Shown here: one piece after another, positions 38,002 through 46,714 of the stretch
Layout of the letters: each line of letters starts with the position of its first letter
Numbering within the stretch: position 1 is the stretch's first letter
Assembly: GCA_934096125.1 (NCBI GenBank)
Contig: CAKOLB010000002.1
Coordinates: 1-64,000 of the forward strand
Reading direction: 5' to 3'
From: an uncultured Bacilli bacterium
GTDB lineage: Bacteria > Bacillota_I > Bacilli_A > RF39 > UBA660
DNA length: 64,000 nt
The notes under the pieces: generated by a model
The model's input: the letters and a program-made list of their open reading frames with translations, nothing else
Database searches by the model: none
Told to the model about the DNA's origin: nothing
Translations under genes and position numbers: made by a program

Positions 38002-39214
38002 TTTTAATCACTCCTTTTTCATTTGCTACTAATGCTAATGTCTTTTTTATTTGCTGTTTTTCAGAATATGTAAAACTGTCAAAATTAGGTTTGGATAGTA
38101 TTTTATTCTTACTATCTACTTTCTTTAAGTTAATTTTAATTCCTGAGTTTATCAATTTCTCTTCACATTCTTTAAGTAATTTATCATTGAATTTTAAATT
38201 TCTACACATATTCTTACATCTATTACTACATATCGATTTATTACATGTAGTTTCATCATATAAATTTAGTAAAGCCACATTATTTCTATTAAGCATATGA
38301 GATATAGCGCAAGATGAATGAAAATATACTGGTTTGTTTGGAAAATATTTTTGACATAATTCTATAATATCATCTACAAGCTCTGAAGATAAAGTTTTTT
38401 TGTTATGTTCTCTAATTAAATTTGGCATTTTTAATCCACGTATATATTTCAAGCCAAATTCTATTCCTTCAGTCCATCTTAAGCCACCTGGGACTATCAT
38501 ATCTATATACTCGCCATAATTACTACTTATCATCTTCATCATTTGTTCTATATGTTCCTTATTGGCTCCCCACTCAGCAACCAAAGGTCTCAAATACCAA
38601 CTTACAGTTACACCAGTATCTTTTAATTTTTCAATATTTTTAAAGCGATTATGTTGAGCAGGTTCAATAATTTGAGGATTACCTGCCCAACATATAGATA
38701 TCATAATATTGTTCCCATTATCGCAAATTTTTTTTAGTCTATCTGAAATATAATTTGGTATTCCAGCTTTGGTTACTATCCAAAATGGATTTTTATAACC
38801 TAATTCTGTAAAATATTCCATTATTTTCAAAGTACTCTCTATTGTTTGGTTTGATGCAAATGGCTCGGTACTTGATGTAGCTATACTGACTATGCTTTTA
38901 TTTTTTTCGAAGTATGGATGTTGTATTAATGCGTTAATTATTTCTTCAATAGAGAATTGACTTCTCGGCTCAATTTTTTTAATCATTTTATAATTTTCAT
39001 CTAAATCCTCATAAATACCTTGAATATGACAATAAGCACATTGGTATGCACAACCTTTCCAATAGTCTATACTAAATGAGTTGTTGGCCTCACTAACACA
39101 GGAGAGCGGATCATTATGATCCATTTTTAATACCCCAAACATATATTCACACAACGAATATCTCTTCCCACTTAAATAAATTTGTTTAATATTTTCGGTT
39201 AATTTATCATTCAT
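37997..39214 (-). CDS. Radical SAM enzyme with C-terminal Cys cluster
   Basis: The product has 405 residues. The [4Fe-4S]-SAM motif CAYQCAYC (Cys55, Cys59, Cys62) has the CX3CX2C pattern. Nearby FSIDYWKG and TSSTEPF recall the spore-photolyase-like and organic-radical branch. Near the end CNKSICSNRCKNMC adds four closely spaced Cys, probably an auxiliary Fe-S cluster. It begins 8 bases inside the upstream fusion gene and ends overlapping the ATT of the MccF-like gene. The reaction is unknown; tailoring of a small molecule is inferred from context. Confidence 0.8.
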   Translation of the reverse strand: MNDKLTENIKQIYLSGKRYSLCEYMFGVLKMDHNDPLSCVSEANNSFSIDYWKGCAYQCAYCHIQGIYEDLDENYKMIKKIEPRSQFSIEEIINALIQHPYFEKNKSIVSIATSSTEPFASNQTIESTLKIMEYFTELGYKNPFWIVTKAGIPNYISDRLKKICDNGNNIMISICWAGNPQIIEPAQHNRFKNIEKLKDTGVTVSWYLRPLVAEWGANKEHIEQMMKMISSNYGEYIDMIVPGGLRWTEGIEFGLKYIRGLKMPNLIREHNKKTLSSELVDDIIELCQKYFPNKPVYFHSSCAISHMLNRNNVALLNLYDETTCNKSICSNRCKNMCRNLKFNDKLLKECEEKLINSGIKINLKKVDSKNKILSKPNFDSFTYSEKQQIKKTLALVANEKGVIKN

Positions 39215-40688
39215 ATTTTTTCTCCAATACTTTTACGTTTCTATCTATTTGATCAAAGGTAGTCATGCCAATAACTAATGATGTATCTTTTTCCATACTT
39301 TTTTTTATAATATTCTCTACTAAGTCGTTATTATTCTTTAAGATTTTCCCTTGCAAAAACAGACTTCTCAATATTATTTCTATCCCATATTTCTTATATT
39401 CTTCTATATATTTTTCTATCCATGTATTTTCTGGATTATATGGCGCTTCTATTACATCAATAAATGATAATATTTTGTCTGATAAAGCATTATCATAACC
39501 ATTAGGCAGAGATATTCCGATTCTATTTATTAAATTTTCTCTTTTCAATTGCAATAACCATTCTATTATCTCAAAATGATTATTCCATTCCACTGCCCAA
39601 TTATGTAACAAACATATATCTATTTTTTCTTTATTTAAATTTTTTAATGATTTATTAACACATTCTTTCATATATTCAAATGAATAAAAATTTGTTATTA
39701 TTGAGTTATTATCATTGCCAGGTTTATTCTTAGCCGGAATCTTAGTTAAAACCTCTTCCTTATCGGTTACTACTAAAGATAATATCTTTTCTACATTGCC
39801 TTTTCCGTATACTAAAGCTGTATCAAATTTTTTTATTCCTTTCATTTTCGCATATTCTAGTAGATTTTCAATTTCTTCATTTGATAGGTTTTTAAATCCA
39901 CCACCATATTGCCACGTACCTAAATATATTGTGTTGTTCCATCTAATACTTTCCTTTAATATACTTAAAATATATACAATAGATTCTATACTACCATCTT
40001 TGATATATTTCAAAATTTCTTTTCTAATAGGTTCCTGACAATTATCAACTAATGTAGTTAATCTCTTAAAACCGCTTATATATTGATTGTTATTAGTATA
40101 AATTCCTCTAATTATTGATAACACTAAATCATTTTTTAGTATATTATATTCTAACGATCCAACTTCGTATTTTTGAATTAATTCTTTCTTTAGTTCTATT
40201 TCCTCAATACATTCAGATATAATTTTCCTTTTTGCATATGGAGATTTTTTTTGGGTTAATGCTTGCATTATTTTTAAAAAGTCATGTTTATCATTTATAA
40301 TTTCCATTTTTGAAAGATTATCAACGAAACTTTCGCATATCCAATAGCCTATACTCCAAGTTCTATGGGTCGGTATATTTCCTTTACCGGATAAAAAGTT
40401 TCCTATAATTTCTTCAATATTTTCTTTTGTATATAGTGCTATACTAATTTCTATATCTAGATAATCTAAAATTTTTATTGCATCATCTACTAGCTTAATT
40501 TTTTCATTCTTAAAACATTCTAGTAATAATTGTTCAGCTTTATTTTTCTCATCAACTACCATTAATAAATCCAAATCATTAAATTCTGATTTCGTAGTAG
40601 CGGAACCAACAAGTGCTAGTGGATAATCTATTTTATTAGCTTTTAATTTTTCAAACAATTCTGATATTGCTTTATTTTTTAATGTCAT
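39207..40688 (-). CDS. Nucleotidyltransferase/aldo-keto reductase fusion
   Basis: The product has 493 residues. The N-terminus is a minimal nucleotidyltransferase: VGSATTKSEFNDLDLL gives the GS...DxD pattern (Gly28, Ser29, Asp38, Asp40), with a third acidic strand at LDIEISI. A helical linker (about 110-245) follows. Residues about 250-493 form an aldo/keto reductase whose tetrad appears intact: Asp289, Tyr294, Lys316 and His362. I know no characterised protein with this fusion. It is the first gene of the four-gene operon, 73 bases after the rel gene. It could activate a substrate and also reduce or oxidise a carbonyl. Confidence 0.78.
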   Translation of the reverse strand: MTLKNKAISELFEKLKANKIDYPLALVGSATTKSEFNDLDLLMVVDEKNKAEQLLLECFKNEKIKLVDDAIKILDYLDIEISIALYTKENIEEIIGNFLSGKGNIPTHRTWSIGYWICESFVDNLSKMEIINDKHDFLKIMQALTQKKSPYAKRKIISECIEEIELKKELIQKYEVGSLEYNILKNDLVLSIIRGIYTNNNQYISGFKRLTTLVDNCQEPIRKEILKYIKDGSIESIVYILSILKESIRWNNTIYLGTWQYGGGFKNLSNEEIENLLEYAKMKGIKKFDTALVYGKGNVEKILSLVVTDKEEVLTKIPAKNKPGNDNNSIITNFYSFEYMKECVNKSLKNLNKEKIDICLLHNWAVEWNNHFEIIEWLLQLKRENLINRIGISLPNGYDNALSDKILSFIDVIEAPYNPENTWIEKYIEEYKKYGIEIILRSLFLQGKILKNNNDLVENIIKKSMEKDTSLVIGMTTFDQIDRNVKVLEKKYE

Positions 40689-40761
40689 TTTTTCACCAAT
40701 CCTTCCATTTTATTAAAGTCATCATTTTATCTTTAAAACAACCTGCTATTTGCTCAGTCAC

Positions 40762-42108
40762 TTAGTCTTTTTTAATGCGACTTCTAACTATTTCAATTTT
40801 ATCTTTATTGTGAAGTTCTTTTGTAGATGTGACTTCCTCGCCGTTTACTAAAATAGATTTTCCAGCAGCCTCTTTAATGATATCGGCCACTTGCGAATTT
40901 TTAGGTATCTCAAGCATCCTCTTATTATCAAAACAAACAAAAATCTTGGGTCCTAAAATATATTTGATAACTTCATCATAATACTCTTTATTTGTTAAAT
41001 TTTCCCCATTTATTTGCTTTAATTTTGGGAAGAAAGGAAATCTCTCTTCTAAATCTTCTTTCATTTGCCCAAGAGCTTTTCCTCTTATTAAAAACCAGTA
41101 ACCAGCTAAACCATAATCATTAATAAAATTAAATTCGGTAGTTGTACTTTGGACTTGAACATGACCTAAAGGATTATCATTTATAATCATATGCAAACTA
41201 CGATATAAATTATTTTTGGGAAACTTGATAAAGTCATAAACTGGAGCATCAGTTTCTCCGCACAACTTTTTAATTACTTCTAAGCTTTCATAACAATTAA
41301 CAGGCATAGAAACTGTAACTTTTAAGGCATATAAATCATTTATATCATGAAGTTCGTAACCTTTTTTCATCTTTCTATAGATACTAGCTGGACTTTTAAC
41401 CCTTGTATTTACCTCAGCAGTCATTTTATTTTGCTCTAAACTAAACTCTACTCTTTCTTTCAAAATAGAAAGCTCTCTACTTGCTTTTAAACTAGCATTT
41501 TCCCTTTCCCAAAGAAGTTCTTTATACTCATCTGGTTCTAAGTACATAAAGGATAGTAATTCAAGTTCAGTTTTTATTTTATGGTTTCCAATTATACCTG
41601 CTAAAGGAGCATAGAAGTTTTTGGTTTCAAGAGCTTTTTCCTGCTGTTTAGCTAAGCTTTTATATTCTAAGGTACGCATATTGTGAAGACGGTCGGCCAG
41701 TTTAATAAGCACTACCCTTGGATCTTTGACAAGACCTGTTAAAAGTTTACGAAAATTAGCATACACTGCTTCTTTTGGAGTATTAAAATTTAGTTTTGAT
41801 AAGTTAGTTACTCCATCAACCAAGCTGGCTATATCAGGTCCAAAATCTTTAATCATCTCATCTTTAGTATAAGGCGTATCTTCGAGCGTATCATGTAAAA
41901 GTGCTGCACACAAAGAATTTTTATCAGCATGCATTTGTGCCAGAATATAACTAACTGCGATAGGATGGGAAATATATGCTTCTCCACTATTACGAAACTG
42001 ACCCTTATGAAGTGTTTTAGCAACTTTTAAAGCTTTCTTCACATGTTCTAGTTCTTCTTTATTATACTTTGCAATTTCATCAAATAGCATTTCTTCTGTT
42101 ATAATCAT
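40762..42108 (-). CDS. RelA/SpoT homolog, probably hydrolase-only, truncated
   Basis: The protein resembles (p)ppGpp enzymes but has 448 residues against about 730. The HD hydrolase domain looks intact: His48, LLHDTLED at 71-77, and LIKLADRLHNMRTL. In the synthetase domain the catalytic EVQIRT block reads HVQVQS (316-321), and YQSLHT reads YRSLHM, so synthesis is probably lost. A TGS domain (about 390-447) ends the protein; the zinc-finger and ACT regulatory domains are absent. Likely role: degrading (p)ppGpp made elsewhere. The start codon ATG 42108 is preceded by GTGGG. Confidence 0.85.
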   Translation of the reverse strand: MIITEEMLFDEIAKYNKEELEHVKKALKVAKTLHKGQFRNSGEAYISHPIAVSYILAQMHADKNSLCAALLHDTLEDTPYTKDEMIKDFGPDIASLVDGVTNLSKLNFNTPKEAVYANFRKLLTGLVKDPRVVLIKLADRLHNMRTLEYKSLAKQQEKALETKNFYAPLAGIIGNHKIKTELELLSFMYLEPDEYKELLWERENASLKASRELSILKERVEFSLEQNKMTAEVNTRVKSPASIYRKMKKGYELHDINDLYALKVTVSMPVNCYESLEVIKKLCGETDAPVYDFIKFPKNNLYRSLHMIINDNPLGHVQVQSTTTEFNFINDYGLAGYWFLIRGKALGQMKEDLEERFPFFPKLKQINGENLTNKEYYDEVIKYILGPKIFVCFDNKRMLEIPKNSQVADIIKEAAGKSILVNGEEVTSTKELHNKDKIEIVRSRIKKD

Positions 42109-42195
42109 AGGCCCACATCTTTCTTTTTCTATTAAAATACAAATTTAATAAGGGTTTGTCAAGAAAAAAGCAAAAAAAAGATAGGTTTTTTTCAC

Positions 42196-43257
42196 CTAAC
42201 TATTTTCCAGCTCAAGTGAGCAAATATTTTCATCAATATTAAACTTCTTATTAGCAATTATTTTCTTGTTATTTGCACAACTTACCAAAGTATATTTATC
42301 AAATTCATACTTTCGCATAATAACTTTTTCATTTTCATCTTTATATTCACTGAGATTGCCATCCTTTATTAAATCATCCCATTTAATCTTGCTATCGGAT
42401 AAAAGGTAGCTAAGTTCATAAATATTATCGACATTATATAAAACATTAAGACTAGTTATTCCATAATAATAGTAATTATTTTCTTTATCTAAATCGGTTA
42501 AACTTTCTACATCATTTGTAACTACTTCAAAAGTATAATCATCATAAATACTACTTGGAATTATTTTGGTATCTGTTAAAGTAATTATCGTTTGTCCAGC
42601 GACTTCATCAATTTGTTCAACTCGCCCAATAACAGTTATTTCATCATAAACTCGGAAGCTACTTAAGTCAGTTGTGCTCACCACTTTAAGGCTGTAATTG
42701 GTATTAAAGTTGACGTAGCCGTTTAAACTATTTTCACTATTTGTAAATAAGGAAAGCTCAATACTTTCATTGCCAGTTATTTTGGACACTTTACCAGCAA
42801 CTTTCACAAATTTATTATCGTATTTTTGATAAGATGCATGCGGGTCATGCAAAAGCGTGTTAACATTTATCACATCTAAATCTTTATTACTACAAGCATA
42901 ACTTTTTTTATACCCATAATCAAGAACTAAACTTCCATCACAGTTATATATACGGTAGAAAAAACTATTATAAGTTTTCATCTTTGCACTACTTTTTTCA
43001 CCATAAACAAAAATTGGAACGTGCATAAATTTGTTTAGAAGAAAAGTATCGACCCCATAAGCTAAAATTATAAGTATAAGAGGTAACAGAAGAGTTAAGA
43101 TGATATTATGTCTTTCCATTAAGTTAATGCTGATGACAATAATTGTGATACCTATGGCAAGCGATATAAGCCGAAAAATACTATAAATATTTATTAGAAA
43201 TGGCACTATAAAAAATGTTATTCCTATTCCTAGTAAAACTGCTATCTTCTTTTTCAT
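42196..43257 (-). CDS. Membrane protein with possible OB-fold outer domain, unknown
   Basis: I do not recognise this 353-residue protein. Three hydrophobic segments lie within the first 85 residues. The next part (about 145-240: KFVKVAGKVSKITGNESI, then DEITVIGRVEQIDEVAGQT) has the look of an OB-fold beta barrel. A C-terminal domain of about 100 residues follows. It lies between HU and rel on the same strand with its own upstream space. Confidence 0.5.
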   Translation of the reverse strand: MKKKIAVLLGIGITFFIVPFLINIYSIFRLISLAIGITIIVISINLMERHNIILTLLLPLILIILAYGVDTFLLNKFMHVPIFVYGEKSSAKMKTYNSFFYRIYNCDGSLVLDYGYKKSYACSNKDLDVINVNTLLHDPHASYQKYDNKFVKVAGKVSKITGNESIELSLFTNSENSLNGYVNFNTNYSLKVVSTTDLSSFRVYDEITVIGRVEQIDEVAGQTIITLTDTKIIPSSIYDDYTFEVVTNDVESLTDLDKENNYYYYGITSLNVLYNVDNIYELSYLLSDSKIKWDDLIKDGNLSEYKDENEKVIMRKYEFDKYTLVSCANNKKIIANKKFNIDENICSLELENS

Positions 43258-43310
43258 GTTATACCTCTTTTCTGTCTTTATTTATATTATACCCTACTAT
43301 GCCAAGAAAA

Positions 43311-43334
43311 AAAAGTTGATTGACACCAACTTTT
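43311..43334 (-). terminator. Terminator of the HU gene
   Basis: Arms AAAAGTTG and CAACTTTT enclose eight bases. On the minus strand they are followed by a T-run. Confidence 0.75.
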
Positions 43335-43345
43335 CATTTTTTTGA

Positions 43346-43618
43346 CTAATTTAAAGCTTCTTTTAATTTGCTTCCAGCTTTGAATGAAGCAACAGTCTTT
43401 TCAGGAATTTTGATTGGTTCTTTAGTTAAAGGGTTAATTCCATCTCTAGCTTCTCTTTTTTTAGCAGTAAATGTTCCAAAACCAACTAAAGCAACCTTTC
43501 CGTCTTTTTTAAGACCTGTAGTAATTCCTGTAATTGTAGCATCTAGTGCACGTGCAGCATCAGCTTTTGAAAGCCCAGCTTCTTTTGCAATAATTTCTAC
43601 TAATTCTGTTTTAGACAT
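43346..43618 (-). CDS. hup: Histone-like DNA-binding protein HU
   Basis: The product has 90 residues with the HU layout. It starts MSKTELVEIIAKEAGLSKAD, has VGFGTFTAKKREARDGINP around the beta arm, then FKAGSKLKEALN at the end. HU bends and compacts DNA as a homodimer. It is a single-gene unit with its own terminator. Confidence 0.95.
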   Translation of the reverse strand: MSKTELVEIIAKEAGLSKADAARALDATITGITTGLKKDGKVALVGFGTFTAKKREARDGINPLTKEPIKIPEKTVASFKAGSKLKEALN

Positions 43619-43789
43619 AATCTTTACCTCCCATTATCTAAAATTCATTACCGTAAGACACTAGCCTTACATATTAAGGTTATCAAAAAATCCTTTTAAA
43701 ATCAATAAAAAAAATGCGTTTATTGCAATTTTTACTATTTTTTGTCCTAACTAAGCCCATTTGGGGCAAAAACAAGGTACTTTCTTAAA

Positions 43790-44173
43790 TTAAATAGCTA
43801 GTCTATATGGGTCACTAAAGGTTCCGGAGCCACTTTTGTATAAGGCACTACTTTTTAGGTAAAACACTGGCTTTACTTGATAATCAGTATCACTTGCCCT
43901 GGGATTGCGAGCTGTTATGTATCCTAACAAGTCTATTATATATATAGCACCAGATATAGCACCAGAATTTGTGTTTAGCGGCCAAAAATATCCGGCACTT
44001 CCCGTGATATTTCCTTTGCCACTTACAAATGATGTTTGCACACACAAGCTACTATTTGTATAAGCTCCACCTTGCGCGATAAAATAAACATATGTTGCCC
44101 CAGTTACAAGCACTGAAACTGTCATAATCGCTACCACTAGTAATATTTTTGCTTTACTAAACTTTTTTTTATA
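43790..44173 (-). pseudogene. Surface/pilin-like protein, degraded copy
   Basis: It is related to the gene at 1-338: both have GATYxYFxAQGGA, NSS and SGKGNxTGS. Here 21 codons present in the first gene are missing exactly between two copies of TGATGTTTG. The start also looks broken: the ATG of the intact gene corresponds to ATA, and an extra A shifts the frame. The end (VKPVFYLKSSAL, then GTFSDPYRLA) is a typical C-terminal surface-domain motif, which suggests a fusion of first and last parts. An internal GTG at 44137 has no ribosome site. Confidence 0.6.
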
Positions 44174-44289
44174 AATAATTAATACCTCACTATTTACTAC
44201 ATATCTATTGTAATTAAATTACACAACAAATGTGTTCACTAGTCAATAGTTATCTATTTTCAAGTGGTATAAAGATGTTGGTGAATAAA

Positions 44290-44409
44290 ATGTATTACAC
44301 GCAAAGATTAAAATGGGTGCGCGATTACAAAAATGTTACACAAAAAGAAATTGCTGATTACCTTTTAGGCTTGACGGATGTTATGAACCCTTGCCCTAAA
44401 GAAAAATAA
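44290..44409 (+). pseudogene. Truncated XRE-family helix-turn-helix protein
   Basis: The frame encodes only 39 residues. RLKWVRDYKNVTQKEIADYL matches the first helices of Cro/C1 regulators, after which the sequence is unrelated and stops. The ATG at 44290 has a GGTGAA ribosome site. It is most likely the surviving start of a regulator gene cut off by a deletion next to the broken surface gene. Confidence 0.55.
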
Positions 44410-44447
44410 GACTATAAAGAGTTTTTGATTTCTCTTTTAGTCTTATT
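44405..44447 (-). terminator. Terminator overlapping the end of ftsW/spoVE
   Basis: Nine-base arms AATAAGACT and AGTCTTATT with further inner pairing cover the last codons of the gene. A short T-run follows on the minus strand. Confidence 0.55.
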
Positions 44448-45572
44448 TATTTTATTTTCAATATTAACCCTTTCAACGATACAAATCATAAATATGGCAT
44501 TAACAGTAAATGAACCTCCGTAACTTAAAAAGGGAAGTGGTACGCCGGTTAGGGGGATTAAAGCTAATACTCCTAAGAGATTGACAAGAATATGAAGAGC
44601 AAAATACCAAAACGTTCCATAAGCTAAAATTGAGCAGCGTAAATTTTCCGAAGATTTAGCTATTTTTAAAATTCTAATTAGCATATAAGCATAACCAAGG
44701 ACGATAAAGACGCCAGTTACGAGGCCAAGTTCTTCCACGATGATGGGAAAGATAAAGTCGGTATGGGATTCTGGCAAGTATAAATACTTTTGAGTTGAAT
44801 TGCCAAGGCCTACTCCGAAAAGTCCACCATTGTTCATGGCAATAAATCCATTACAAACTTGATAACCAGTTTCTTCAGTGTACCTTGAGCATGGATTACG
44901 AAAGTTAAGTCTTCCCTTTTGCACACTACTTAAAATATCATTTCCAGAATACAAGGCTGCAACAGCTAAAACAGTGATAATAACGGCGATAATTTTAAAA
45001 AATTTTAAGAAATTATTTTTGATGGCTGGAATACTTATAAAGGTTAGAAAAGTTATGCCAGCGATAATAGCTGCACTTCCCATGTCAGGTTGCATAAAGA
45101 CAAGACCTACAACAATTCCTACTAAAACTAAAGGAATAAAATAAATATAAATATTTTTAGTTTTTTTATAATGAAGTTTATTGTAATATATAGCCATAAA
45201 TATAATAATGATAGATTTGGCAAACTCACTAGGCTGGACTTTGAAATATTTCAAATCATACCAACTGACTGCTCCACCAGCAACTTTCCCATGCACAAAC
45301 AAGAAAGCAAGGGAGGCGATAAGAGCAAACATTAAAGGCCAAGAAAAAGCTGCGTAAGACCTAGTTGGAAGTCTTAAGATGATACCGAGGCCAAAAATAA
45401 GAGCCACTACTACAAATATTGCTTGTCTAATGAAAAAGAAGTATGGCTCATAGCCGTATCTAACTACTGCAGTTATACTTGAGGCACTATAAATCATCAC
45501 AAGACCTAAGACAATGTAAATAATAGTCATAATAAAAAGGGGTATATCTATTTTTGAAAATAATTTACGCAT
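44412..45572 (-). CDS. FtsW/RodA/SpoVE-family peptidoglycan polymerase
   Basis: A membrane SEDS glycosyltransferase of 386 residues with about ten membrane segments. The YSASSITAVV, WYDLKYFKVQPSEFAKS, GFIAMNNGGLFGVGLGNS and PESHTDFIFPIIVEELG blocks are diagnostic. The large outer loop has two Cys (NPCSRYTEETGYQVC) not usual in this family. FtsW, which acts in division, and SpoVE, which makes spore cortex, cannot be told apart here. Given the sporulation genes, either is possible. Confidence 0.85.
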   Translation of the reverse strand: MRKLFSKIDIPLFIMTIIYIVLGLVMIYSASSITAVVRYGYEPYFFFIRQAIFVVVALIFGLGIILRLPTRSYAAFSWPLMFALIASLAFLFVHGKVAGGAVSWYDLKYFKVQPSEFAKSIIIIFMAIYYNKLHYKKTKNIYIYFIPLVLVGIVVGLVFMQPDMGSAAIIAGITFLTFISIPAIKNNFLKFFKIIAVIITVLAVAALYSGNDILSSVQKGRLNFRNPCSRYTEETGYQVCNGFIAMNNGGLFGVGLGNSTQKYLYLPESHTDFIFPIIVEELGLVTGVFIVLGYAYMLIRILKIAKSSENLRCSILAYGTFWYFALHILVNLLGVLALIPLTGVPLPFLSYGGSFTVNAIFMICIVERVNIENKINKTKREIKNSL

Positions 45573-45705
45573 AACTCTACTCCTAAAAATTATTTTATCA
45601 TAAAACTCTTTTAAAAAGGTCTTTTTTTCGAAAGTTGGGTTATTTTAATGTCAAAAAATCGTCATTTATAATAAAGTATAGTAGATACGTAAAGGAGGTA
45701 AAAGT

Positions 45706-45888
45706 ATGTATTACTACGGAAATACTGGCTACTACGGTGGTGGCTATGCAGGTCAAAGTGGATGTGCCCCTACTTATGCTGGTTATACTAGTGGTTATGG
45801 TATTGGTGCTGCTATATGGATTGTCTTGTTTATTCTTTTGGTAATAATATTAGGTGCTGGCTGGAGCTGGAATAACAACAATAATTAG
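45706..45888 (+). CDS. Small YjcZ-like sporulation-associated membrane protein
   Basis: The product has 60 residues. A Tyr/Gly-rich N-terminus is followed by one hydrophobic helix, WIVLFILLVIILGAGWSW, matching the FALIVVLFILLIIVG type of YjcZ family proteins found in spore formers. The ATG at 45706 has a perfect AAAGGAGG site, which favours a real gene despite its size. It is monocistronic. Its function is unknown. Confidence 0.7.
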   Translation: MYYYGNTGYYGGGYAGQSGCAPTYAGYTSGYGIGAAIWIVLFILLVIILGAGWSWNNNNN

Positions 45889-45967
45889 TTATATAAATGG
45901 AAGCCTTGAGGCTTCTTTTTTGCATTTTAAGGGCTTTTTTGGTAAAATACAAAACAGGTGAGGGAAA

Positions 45968-46522
45968 ATGAAGTTACCAAATATAAAAATATTAGATGAA
46001 AAACATAAGATACTACATCAAAAAAGTAAAGATGTAAGTTTTCCGGTTAGTGAAGAATATCGAAAACTTGCCTATGATACTTTGACTTATTTAAAGATGA
46101 GCCAAGATGAGGTTATCGCTGATAAATATGATTTGCGGGCTGGTATGGGTATGGCTTTTGTGCAAATGGGCGTGCCAATTAGAATGTTTGTGATTGCAAA
46201 TGAAAAGGATGAGAAAAATACTTTTGATGAGTATATAATAATAAATCCGAAGATTATTAGTCAAAGTGAAGAGATGGTTTATATTGGTGAGGGAGAAGGA
46301 TGCTTAAGCGTGAACCGCGAGGTTGAGGGAATTGTTCCAAGGCATGCTCGAATTACCTTAGAATATTATGACTTTGAGGGAAATAAAAAAAAGATGCGAA
46401 CTAGAGAAGATTTGGCAGTTGCTTTCCAACATGAAATAGACCACCTCGATGGAATACTATTTGTTGATAAAATAGATAAGAAAAATCCTTATAAAGACCA
46501 AGATAAAATGCGGGAAATTTAA
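45968..46522 (+). CDS. def: Peptide deformylase
   Basis: This enzyme removes the formyl group from new proteins. The product has 184 residues. Motif 1 is degenerate (GMGMAFVQMG), motif 2 is GEGCLSV with the metal Cys, and motif 3 is HEIDHLDG with the two metal His. The length and insertions fit the Gram-positive type 2 enzyme. It starts at ATG 45968 after AGGTGAGGG. Confidence 0.92.
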   Translation: MKLPNIKILDEKHKILHQKSKDVSFPVSEEYRKLAYDTLTYLKMSQDEVIADKYDLRAGMGMAFVQMGVPIRMFVIANEKDEKNTFDEYIIINPKIISQSEEMVYIGEGEGCLSVNREVEGIVPRHARITLEYYDFEGNKKKMRTREDLAVAFQHEIDHLDGILFVDKIDKKNPYKDQDKMREI

Positions 46523-46552
46523 TTGACAAAGTAGATAATGATAAGATATAAT
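46523..46552 (+). promoter_or_regulatory. Promoter of rpsD
   Basis: TTGACA (46523-46528) and TATAAT (46547-46552) are separated by 18 bases. It begins immediately at the def stop. Confidence 0.85.
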
Positions 46553-46558
46553 ACTTGT

Positions 46559-46714
46559 GCAAGTTATTTAGGCAGTGTTTTTGTTTTGAGATAATGTGTT
46601 TAAACCAAAGTTTGGAATAAAGTACTTAGGACTGCCCTAGGAAAATTAATTTAAACTCCCTATTTTAAAATGAAGACAGATAAATATTTTGCAAATAAAA
46701 TGAAAGGAGATTTT
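46559..46714 (+). promoter_or_regulatory. Structured rpsD leader, probably S4-autoregulated
   Basis: About 155 bases of leader precede rpsD. GGCAGT near 46571 can pair with ACTGCC near 46631, enclosing a long loop. Bacilli rpsD mRNAs have a leader bound by S4 itself, so feedback control is likely. I cannot confirm the pseudoknot by eye. Confidence 0.5.
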
